Assembly (NCBI RefSeq): GCF_014212495.1
Contig: NZ_JACKZC010000006.1
Coordinates: forward strand, 1 to 64,000
Length of the DNA stretch: 64,000 nucleotides
Source: Pontibacter sp. Tf4
Lineage (GTDB): Bacteria; Bacteroidota; Bacteroidia; Cytophagales; Hymenobacteraceae
Direction of reading: 5' to 3'
The notes under the pieces are model-generated. The model did no database searches and was not told the DNA's origin. It was given only the letters and a program-made list of their open reading frames with translations. Of the stretch, positions 8,101-15,208 are shown piece after piece. Both the position numbers and the translations under genes were made by a program. Numbering within the stretch: the stretch's first letter is position 1; every line of letters begins with the position of its first letter.

Positions 8101-10717
8101 AATCGTCGTAGTAGGCGATCGTGGTCAGCCAGGCCGATTCGCTTGTGGACAGAGCCGTGCTGTCCAGGGCCGGGTAGCTTTTGTTGAGGCTGTAGCCCAC
8201 GCTGCTGCCCGGTTTCCTGTCTTCGTACAAGGCCGGCGCCCGGTCGACCTCCCCCTGCACCGCGGCCCGGTCTTTCCCCGGCAGTAGGGCCAGGCCCGTT
8301 ACCACCGGGCGGCCCAGCACGTCGTACTTGGTAAAGTGCCACTCCTCCCTGGCCCGCTGCACCGAATCCTGGGTGAGTACCACCTGGTTGCGCCTGTTGT
8401 AGACCATGTGCACGGCGCCCGCGCCCGGTACCTGCTTTTCCACCACCCGGTTGCGGTGGTCGTATTCGTAGCGGAAGCACCAGCGGCTGGTAAAATCTTT
8501 GTCTAATTCCACTGCTAATTCAGGGTATGGCGAGAGCCTGTGTCCCGGGATAGGTCGCTCCTCTGTGTTGCTTGGTTTTTGCCAGCCAACCGTGACATGC
8601 CCCCCTTGAAAATCTACTTTATGCAGCACTTCGATATAATAACTCTGCCCTGCCACCAGAGTTACAGGTGCCGATTCCTGGGAAGTGTGCCTGGCAGCGG
8701 CAATGCGTACCTTAGCGGCAGGATTGTCAGTTGTACTCAGGTAGAGTTCTGCTTCATCACCTCCAGAAACAGAGAAAACATATAGGCCACTCTCCGGTGC
8801 TAAAATGTACCCGCTAATCCGTTGCCCGTAGCTGTCAAAGTCGTTGTGGGGTGAGTCAAAGACAGACAGAAAAGCAAGGCTATCAGACACAGTCTTTACA
8901 GGGATCTGGCCGACCTGATCGCCCACTAGTCCATACCAGATCTCCTGTGCGATGCTGCCCCGCAAGCGCACGGGGGCCGGCAGCCGGCGGTAGCCCTCGG
9001 GCTGGATGACCAGCACCAGGTTGCCCAGCGGATCATACACATACTGGGTGAGCAGGAAACCAGTAGCGGCCAACGGGTCGGTGGCCGTGCTGTCTTCCTG
9101 CACTTTTTTGAGCACCACCCTCCCCTGCTTGTCCTTGTATTCCACCGTGAGCGAACCCTGCTCGTCCCGGACTTGGGTCACCTGCAGCTGCCCGGCACCG
9201 TAGAAACCTGTGGAATAGTAGTTGCCGCCGGCAGGGTCCTTTCCCCAGACGCGCACCTCTCCGGCAGCATTGGTGCGGTAAGTGGTCTTTACCGTGTGGT
9301 CCTGGCTGGCAGCGACGGACAGGGCATCGGGCTGCCAGTCCAGGCCCGGGGCTCCCTGCTTGAGCACGCGGCTCAGGGGCGAGCTCTCCAGCACGCTGAC
9401 CGCATACGGGTGCCCGTCGCGGGCAATGGTCTTGTCGGGCGAGGCGATGGCATAGAAGTCTTTCTGCTCTTTTACGGCCCCGGGCCGGAACATGCCGTTC
9501 TGTCCCTGCACGTAGGGCAGCCAGGTGGTGTCGGTGCGCCCGAAGCGGTCATAGGTCACGGGCGTGACGATGTCCTGCTTCTGGGGGCTGGCCTGGGTGA
9601 GCACCGTCTGCTCCAGCCGCCCCAGCCCGTCGAAGTAGGTGATCTGCTGCCGCATGTGGTCCACCGGCAACAGGTTGGCCTCCGGGATGCCCGTCACCCC
9701 TGCTTTGGTCACCACATTCTCGATGATGTAGTTCCGGTCCGAGGCCTGGGCTGCCGAACGTACCGGTAAAGCCTGTGAGGTGGCGGATCCTGACACTCCA
9801 TTTATGGTTACCTTAACGGTGTACTCTCCGGTTTCGTGCACATTGCTCAAGCTCTGGCTTGTTTTGCCCGTCAACTCCACCCCGTTGCGCAGCCATTGGT
9901 AAGTACTGTAACTTGTGCTGGTAGCTAAGGTTATCTTCCCGCCTGGAGCCAAAGGAAGAGCACCGCTTTGCACCACCACTACCGGCATCGGGTATACAGT
10001 AGCAGTGGCAGCGGTTCTGGCTGCACTCTGGCAGCCCAGGCTGCTGACAGCAGCCACATAGTATGTCGTAGTGGTCTGTACTGTTGCAGGAAAGCTGGTG
10101 CCCGTGTGCAGCACCTGTGTGCTGGTGGAGGTTGCATACCACTTATAGCTATAGCTCGAAAGCGGGCTACTGACCTGCAAGGTCGCAGAGCCTGGGCCAA
10201 TACGAGTGGCACCAGTCACAGCAGGCGCTGCTGTCTTGTTTACAGTCACTTCCTGATAGCCGCTGGTCAGGTACTGGTTGCCACTACCGTCAGGGCATCC
10301 CCCCACGGCAGATAAACTGCCGATGTTTACCTGTGGGTTATCCCATGTCACCGTCACCGAGTTGCCGTTTATTATAGCTGTGCCCCCTTGAACATCCCAG
10401 TCAAACACCGCACAGCCATCCGAGGCCGTGGCCGTGTAGGTATAAGTCTGTCCAAAGCACACTTGGGTGGGGCCCGAGATAGTAAAGCTTGGCCCAGTGC
10501 CCGGCCCTGGGAAGGACATCGTTGACGTGGCTACTTTATCCCGGGTGGACTTGGACCAGTTGCCCGGCGGCAGCACCGGTGCCTTGCCCTTGCCAGGCCC
10601 TGAGGCGGTCTGGGAAAAAGCGGGTACTGCCAGCAAGCTTAGCAGCATAAACAAAAAAGGCAACAGCAGGCCATAACCAGCGGCCGGGCGGCAGGTAAAC
10701 AGGTAGAAGTGTTTCAT
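5114..10717 (-). CDS. RHS-repeat polymorphic toxin with HNH-like nuclease tip
   Basis: An 1867-residue secreted protein. In order: a signal peptide (about 1-36, ending A-F-S-Q), PKD/Ig-like modules (about 75-320), a DUF6443-type region (about 325-425), a PA14-like domain (about 620-730), a long series of YD/RHS repeats, and the RHS-associated core ending in Y-I-D-P-D-G near residue 1640. The C-terminal tip of about 220 residues is AT-rich and ends with an HNH-like pattern: I-H-E-V-Q-P near 1824, then G-G-S-P-T-D-P-A-N-K and an N-x8-H (V-H-R-Q-Y). RHS shells encapsulate such toxins and release them into neighbouring cells. It is preceded by a 1157-residue YD-repeat gene (21-bp gap) and followed by a SUKH immunity gene overlapping by one base. 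The toxin family is my reading of a motif; the rest is secure. Confidence 0.9.
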   Translation of the reverse strand: MKHFYLFTCRPAAGYGLLLPFLFMLLSLLAVPAFSQTASGPGKGKAPVLPPGNWSKSTRDKVATSTMSFPGPGTGPSFTISGPTQVCFGQTYTYTATASDGCAVFDWDVQGGTAIINGNSVTVTWDNPQVNIGSLSAVGGCPDGSGNQYLTSGYQEVTVNKTAAPAVTGATRIGPGSATLQVSSPLSSYSYKWYATSTSTQVLHTGTSFPATVQTTTTYYVAAVSSLGCQSAARTAATATVYPMPVVVVQSGALPLAPGGKITLATSTSYSTYQWLRNGVELTGKTSQSLSNVHETGEYTVKVTINGVSGSATSQALPVRSAAQASDRNYIIENVVTKAGVTGIPEANLLPVDHMRQQITYFDGLGRLEQTVLTQASPQKQDIVTPVTYDRFGRTDTTWLPYVQGQNGMFRPGAVKEQKDFYAIASPDKTIARDGHPYAVSVLESSPLSRVLKQGAPGLDWQPDALSVAASQDHTVKTTYRTNAAGEVRVWGKDPAGGNYYSTGFYGAGQLQVTQVRDEQGSLTVEYKDKQGRVVLKKVQEDSTATDPLAATGFLLTQYVYDPLGNLVLVIQPEGYRRLPAPVRLRGSIAQEIWYGLVGDQVGQIPVKTVSDSLAFLSVFDSPHNDFDSYGQRISGYILAPESGLYVFSVSGGDEAELYLSTTDNPAAKVRIAAARHTSQESAPVTLVAGQSYYIEVLHKVDFQGGHVTVGWQKPSNTEERPIPGHRLSPYPELAVELDKDFTSRWCFRYEYDHRNRVVEKQVPGAGAVHMVYNRRNQVVLTQDSVQRAREEWHFTKYDVLGRPVVTGLALLPGKDRAAVQGEVDRAPALYEDRKPGSSVGYSLNKSYPALDSTALSTSESAWLTTIAYYDDYRYAALDTTTFASELGYTYGSWNRHVLGQVTGTRTRVLGTGDWLTGINFYDSRYRLIQSVSDGYLGGNVAAGGERVSSTYDFTGQVLKTLATHQAGPVAHTITTTMVYDHMGRLLETRQQTGSSEEVVLSRLVYNALGQVVDKKLHATKVELADEQRTYLQSVDMRYNIRGWLTSINNGTLTNDGAEKNEDAVSFFEPDLFGLELGYNAGLELGLSPRQFNGNISEMRWITASDGVRRGYGYTYDRANRLVTAGYRANTGAGWNQETDRYSVEMQQKDAAGNITQSGYDANGNIRHLVRRGLMLGNPQDRQDPARSFGVVDKLSYAYEGNRLVGVDDAAAAAGPAGDFRDNGSKYSVAGTEYHYDGNGNLTQDENKGISFIGYNHLNLPDRVVITGKGYILYRYSASGTKLRKEVYENGKDVVTTDYAGLFVHQGDTLFAHTGEGRVLYQPETNEKWRYEYHLKDHLGNLRVSFAAPVSSTTLATMEPMLAQSEESDFDNVARTRHLDRGRSRTGSHAALLSAGRNQPVGPSRRVQLQAGDSLQVEAYGMYETVKEQDAAFSLLSWLAASAMVTTAQIAGEGKAKANKYLPLLGAGLALAPQIIQQEKGVPKAYLRYIVYDSDSNYVTSGYRALGREGKGNWEKLELSYKAEQAGFAEVYVANESANDAWLDDMSVTVTSPMLVQENHYDPWGLNLAGIEQQGAPDHKFQYNGKERQTELGLNWMDYGARMYDAQIGRWHVVDPMADLMRRHSPYNYAFDNPIRYIDPDGMAPECPNCDNGGYLRQDQAMAYFALQFQAAQKNLSSIIAGAINSPTGSPFIVRSEFSVVNNESGEVYLNESEPFVQSKAAAAGLGVLESASLIPEAGPTLGALVKTGKAVLNEAKALVKEAVDNGSFSISNWDGYPTEGNVPKPQGPFKLLEGDEYKSARTQANTANNKIHKTDPTTKGKQIHEVQPVKFGGSPTDPANKVPLSPAVHRQYNTFWYHLQKSITNK

Positions 10718-10738
10718 CGTTCTTGGGTGAAGTACAGG

Positions 10739-13700
10739 TTACTCAACAGACTGGCCTTTGTAGTGGTACTGGTAGGTTTTCAAGACATTGCCCTCCTCGT
10801 CCCGGACGGCCTGCAGGCGGCCAAAGCCATCGTACTCATAATAAGTGGTCCTGCCGTTGGGGTCGGTCTGCGAGGTCATCCCCACCAGCGGGTCGTAGGT
10901 ATAGGTGCTCATCAGCGCCCCCGCCGGGTAAAGGCGAAGCTCATCGATCTTTCCGCTGCCCGTAATGGAGACAGCGCCCGTTTTCAGTCCGCTGACCTGG
11001 TAGTAGTGCCACCCGCGGCGCGTCAGCTCCTTGGGGGTAGCAGGCGCACCGTTAACCTTGACGGCCCCGTCCCTGGCCCAGAAGGTAAGCTCATACGTGG
11101 TGCCGGCAGGCAGGCCGTCGATGCTGATGCCGGTCGAATCGGTAAGGCGGTAGTGGCGCAAACCGGTCAGGCCGATGGTATCGGTGTACACTGCACCGGC
11201 ATAGCGCCAGTTGCCTTTGCCCTCGGCCTCAAAGCTGGTGTAGGCAAAAGTGCCTGGGTCGGCATGCACGACTTCGGCCACCGGGTGGTTGCCTTGGTAG
11301 TCCCACAGGTAGCGCGTCTCAGGCCCGTACTTGACCACCAGGCCCAGCGGGTTGCCGCTCCCGTCGTAGTCCAGGTAGCGGGCCTCTTCCTGCCAGTTTC
11401 CCCGGTTGACACGGCTCTTGATAGTAAAAGGCATCACAAAGCTACTGGCTTTGCCGGGCCAGTCGTTGCGGTAGTGGGTGCGCTGCTCGGTGGCGGCCAC
11501 CTCCCTGCCCGACGCATCCAGCACCACCGTCTCGGTCAACAGGGGCACGGCCACCCGGTTTTGCGCCACCAGCTGCTGCTCGGCCGCGGTGCGCTTTCCT
11601 GCATCCAGCGTCAGCGGGTAGGTGGTGCGGCTTCGTTGCAAGCGCCCCTGGCTGTCTACCGTCTCCGTGCCCGCCGGCTGGTAATGACGGCTATAGTCGT
11701 AGGAGTAAGTGGTGACCTTTTCAACAGTGTCTCCCGATGCAAAATACTCCCGCTCTACGGTTTGGTGAAGATCCAGTGTGCCGCCCGTTATATAGAAAAT
11801 TTTGCGAGAATGAATAAAGGCCGTGGTATCGGGCTCCCTGGCTGGGATTGCAAAAGGCCTGTAAAATAACGTGTCACTGATAGAGTATAAATATGGCTGA
11901 TTAATATTAACAAATGGTGGCGAAAACACCCTGTCACTACCGGTACTAGAATTATTTGCAAACAAGTACCTGTTTCTGATCTCCTTTATTAGCTCATACC
12001 CCAATGGCGATCCAAGGCTTGTCTTAAAATAACTGGTACCAATACTTTTCCCCCTAAGCCATTCATTATCGATTGGTATAGTATATGGAAACTCGTAATA
12101 ATCACCCCCATCTTCTGTTATGGTAAACTCATGCTCAACCTTTCCATAGTTTGCTGCTTTTTCATCAAAATACTCCGTCACTATCTGGTAGCCCACACTG
12201 TTGCCTTGCAAATTTGTCAAGGGGCTGCCAGGTAAGGAACCATGTACATCGGTGTATTCAGCTTTGGCTATCTTATGAATTCTTTTAAAATAGAACCCAG
12301 GTAGCCCAAACGTTTTCCCGCCGGAATAGGCATATTCCTTTATTTTCACACCCTTCGACGCATCAGTGTAGGTAATTTTCTTTATTCTTTTGCCAGAAGT
12401 ATACAACAGTTCAGTTTCCGGGACCCGGTATACTTCCTCCCATTCCAGATTGCCATAGAAGTGGTGGTCACAGGGCGATGCTATTTCAACCTTGTAGCTG
12501 CCTATTGGCTCTCCGGGTAAATTATCAGGGATTGAAGGATATAACTGTTTCACAATGGAAGCATCGTCTTTTAAATAAGCAGTAAACTTACACGCTGCAG
12601 CCGTCGAGTCACACTCGGGTAACAGGAGCTTAAACCTTAAATTCCGTTTATTAGGACCCAACGTGACCGGGTAGCTATAGACGCTGCCTGTAAAGTTGGC
12701 GGCCATTTTTAACATGGGCTCTGACTTAGGAGAAATGGTAGTCGGGTTGATGTTGGGGATGAGCATCCGTCCTATAAAAAAAGGCGGCATTGCCTTGTTA
12801 TGTTCATACTCAAATTCCACGCTACCGCCCGTAGGATAAGTGATTTTCTTTAAAAGGCCGGCTTCGGCCTTCACCGTATCCACCTCCCTGTTCACGCCTT
12901 GCGCATCATAAGGATAAAAGGCGAGGAAAGGGCCATTCTGTTTTCCGTTATAATAGCCCCAGGCATCCTGCGAAGTCGAAAAGCGATTAGGGAGCAGCGT
13001 TTGGTTATATTCAAATTTATAGGCCGGTTTCGTTTCCCCCTCTCTTCCCTTCTCCTGTATCGAGGCCAGGAACATACGGTGATTGGCGCTTGGGTCTTCC
13101 TCCCTTAACATGTAAAGAACGGTGTTATCGACCGTATTGCTGGTCGTAAAACTGTGCTCGAAACTGAATTCCTTTACTAACTCCGCTCCATAGGAAACAA
13201 TTATCTTAGCAAGCGCCTGGCTACCTGGCAGGTCTGCCCGTGTCACCTGCTTTGGAATAAAATTTATGCTTTCATTTTTAAATTTGATTTCACTGATCTG
13301 ATACTGATAATTCCTGCTGATTGAGTAGTAACTGACAGGATAAGTCCCTCTTTCATTCTGTTCTACCCTGTCAAAGGATCTTCTGCAGCTTATGGCTTCT
13401 TCCAGTTCATAGTCGAACTCTATCCTTTCCCCGTAGGCGGTTTCTATCTCCACTAGATGCCATGTATTGATATTTCTTGATTCAAACCCTGTAGAAGAAA
13501 CCTTCTTCCCATCCAGAAACGAAAAGGAGGCACTTGTTATTAACTGATCATAGTCATAAAAGTGACCTAACCTGTTCTTGGATAGGCCATAGTAGTAAGT
13601 ATTCCCCTGCAAATCCGTAACTTTCCACCCTTCAATACTGCCATCTATTGTTGAATTGAAATCTTTGGCAATGATACATGATATTGCCACATCACTATAC

Positions 13701-14212
13701 TTTTGGACCAGCAGCTTTTTGGTCGTAGGGTCAATGGTAAACTTGATACTTTCCCCATTCAAGTCAAGATAAAACTGGTCCGGGGACTCATCTGCTTCAC
13801 CATTTATCATCCGTTGTTCCAGCGAAAGTAATGCATCGGCATCGTAGAGGACTTCGTTATAATTCGTCGGTTGGTACATAATTCCCAGCCCTGAGTCATC
13901 TGCTCTTCCCCGTACCTGCCGTGTGATGGCCCCGCCGTAGCTCAGCATCCACCCCAGCCCTACCCGGGAGGCAATCTCATCTACTTTCACGCCACGGCTG
14001 TGATAATTGACCGACACGGGTATGGTAAGGCCTTTTGCCTTGATCTGGTGGATTTCCACGGATGTGTTAGGTACCCCGGTGAAGAGGGAGACCGGTACTT
14101 CTGCAAACTTGAAAGCCGCCGTGGCTTCAGGGGAAGGGGGAATAAGTTTGATATCCTGTCCATTGGCATACCAGGTGCACAGCAGGAAAACAAGGAGTAA
14201 TGGATATTTCAT
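10739..14212 (-). CDS. Large secreted YD-repeat partner of the RHS toxin
   Basis: A 1157-residue protein with a short signal peptide (1-18, ending Y-A-N-G-Q). The N-terminal part reads like the SpvB/RHS-type shell proteins of Bacteroidota (F-T-G-V-P-N-T-S-V-E-I near 45, then I-P-V-S-V-N-Y-H-S-R-G-V-K-V-D and G-L-G-W-M-L-S-Y-G-G-A-I-T-R). The C-terminal 60 residues carry YD repeats (T-T-Y-Y-E-Y-D-G-F-G-R-L). It lacks a C-terminal toxin and stops 21 bp before the RHS gene, so it is probably the first gene of a toxin operon and may be a structural or delivery component. It is also possible that this gene and the RHS gene were once one. No perfect AACTATAGTT palindrome occurs in it. Role inferred. 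Confidence 0.85.
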   Translation of the reverse strand: MKYPLLLVFLLCTWYANGQDIKLIPPSPEATAAFKFAEVPVSLFTGVPNTSVEIHQIKAKGLTIPVSVNYHSRGVKVDEIASRVGLGWMLSYGGAITRQVRGRADDSGLGIMYQPTNYNEVLYDADALLSLEQRMINGEADESPDQFYLDLNGESIKFTIDPTTKKLLVQKYSDVAISCIIAKDFNSTIDGSIEGWKVTDLQGNTYYYGLSKNRLGHFYDYDQLITSASFSFLDGKKVSSTGFESRNINTWHLVEIETAYGERIEFDYELEEAISCRRSFDRVEQNERGTYPVSYYSISRNYQYQISEIKFKNESINFIPKQVTRADLPGSQALAKIIVSYGAELVKEFSFEHSFTTSNTVDNTVLYMLREEDPSANHRMFLASIQEKGREGETKPAYKFEYNQTLLPNRFSTSQDAWGYYNGKQNGPFLAFYPYDAQGVNREVDTVKAEAGLLKKITYPTGGSVEFEYEHNKAMPPFFIGRMLIPNINPTTISPKSEPMLKMAANFTGSVYSYPVTLGPNKRNLRFKLLLPECDSTAAACKFTAYLKDDASIVKQLYPSIPDNLPGEPIGSYKVEIASPCDHHFYGNLEWEEVYRVPETELLYTSGKRIKKITYTDASKGVKIKEYAYSGGKTFGLPGFYFKRIHKIAKAEYTDVHGSLPGSPLTNLQGNSVGYQIVTEYFDEKAANYGKVEHEFTITEDGGDYYEFPYTIPIDNEWLRGKSIGTSYFKTSLGSPLGYELIKEIRNRYLFANNSSTGSDRVFSPPFVNINQPYLYSISDTLFYRPFAIPAREPDTTAFIHSRKIFYITGGTLDLHQTVEREYFASGDTVEKVTTYSYDYSRHYQPAGTETVDSQGRLQRSRTTYPLTLDAGKRTAAEQQLVAQNRVAVPLLTETVVLDASGREVAATEQRTHYRNDWPGKASSFVMPFTIKSRVNRGNWQEEARYLDYDGSGNPLGLVVKYGPETRYLWDYQGNHPVAEVVHADPGTFAYTSFEAEGKGNWRYAGAVYTDTIGLTGLRHYRLTDSTGISIDGLPAGTTYELTFWARDGAVKVNGAPATPKELTRRGWHYYQVSGLKTGAVSITGSGKIDELRLYPAGALMSTYTYDPLVGMTSQTDPNGRTTYYEYDGFGRLQAVRDEEGNVLKTYQYHYKGQSVE

Positions 14213-14750
14213 ATACTGTTGAATAGCAATCAGATAAATGACTAAAAATGAGAGCTTTTATTTTAACCGTTAAAGGTAATGGGTGAAAAAGAAGCTGTCA
14301 AGGTAATCGGATGCCCGATTGTAACATCCTTTTTTAATGACAAAAGGCGCCAAAAGGGCCTTTATCGTCTTTAGGCGCAATATCTGGCTTAAAAAAACAG
14401 GTACAATGAGCTGTTTTGTAACATTTTAACTTAAAAATCCGGTCCCGAAATTTGAAGAATTTTTTTGAAAGTATACCGTCTTCTACCTGGTTGGGAAATG
14501 ACCCAAAAGACAAGCCATGACCTAACACCGTCCTAAAACCTTCCCAAGGTAATTGGGTTGACAGGCTGTATGTGTGAAATAAAAACGGTATTAGCCCGGC
14601 TTGACCTCAGTTAGTTTTTTATTGATCAAAATGGAAGAACAGACGATTTGATTTTACCTTTTATCTGCGTAGCTTTAATGCATAGCATTTGCAGCTATAC
14701 TGAGAGCAAAAAGTGGTGCGGGATTCGGTGAGTCAAAAATGAAGCGTCAT
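14213..14750. other. Intergenic stretch, no gene seen
   Basis: Between the start of the YD-repeat gene and the recombinase remnant. I see no conserved open frame. It holds a 6-bp hairpin AATCGG/CCGATT (14305-14320) followed ten bases later by a T6 run, and AT-rich DNA that should contain the leftward promoter of the toxin operon, but no clean TAnnTTTG element was found. Confidence 0.4.
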
Positions 14751-15179
14751 TTAAGTGACTGATAATAAGCTATGTTCTGCGGGAGTTACGATTCCCCTAC
14801 GGACTACTGAAAGGGAAAAGTGATTATTTTGATCGCTTTTCCCTTTTTCTTTTTCCACCAAAAACTGCTGCACGAGGCTGGAAAGGGCAAAAAAGCCGTT
14901 TACCCTTGTGGTTCGATAACCCTCCATTTCGCGGTCATAATACACGCCTTCTGGAAACATCATCGCTTGCAGCTGTTTACGCCCCTGCACACTTGCCTTA
15001 ACCCATGATTGTGAAATAGTTATTGCTTTTTATAAGCCCATTTTAATGAACTCTTTTGGGTTCGATAAGCCTGATGCGCACTTTTCCAGATTCCGCTCGA
15101 TTTCCAGCAACTCTGTCTTCAGTTCTGAACTGAATTTCACAAAGAGGTCTTTTTCAATTTCTCCAAAGGCGTAGCGTCG
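14751..15179 (-). pseudogene. Serine-recombinase C-terminal fragment with in-frame stop
   Basis: Read on the minus strand from 15179, one frame gives A-F-G-E-I-E-K-D-L-F-V-K-F, then L-S-N-P-K-E-F-I-K-M-G-L, a TAA stop (15030-15032), and in the same frame K-A-I-T-I-S-Q-S-W, then K-Q-L-Q-A-M-M-F-P-E-G-V-Y-Y-D-R-E. The last part matches the C-terminal tail typical of large serine recombinases of Bacteroidota. The 5' end is lost: another in-frame stop sits immediately upstream (15180-15182), next to the end of the ATPase gene. The catalytic domain is absent, so this is a dead remnant of a recombinase, consistent with past insertion of an element here. The 79-residue frame at 14751-14990 is only the part after the internal stop. 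Confidence 0.7.
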
Positions 15180-15208
15180 TTATAGAACCCAAGCCTTCTA
15201 AGCAAGGC

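Noticed and set aside
7013-8287. A 424-codon open frame antisense to the RHS gene
   Set aside because: Lies wholly inside the RHS coding region. High GC in the sense gene produces long antisense frames, and the translation is Val/Ala/His-rich with no domains.
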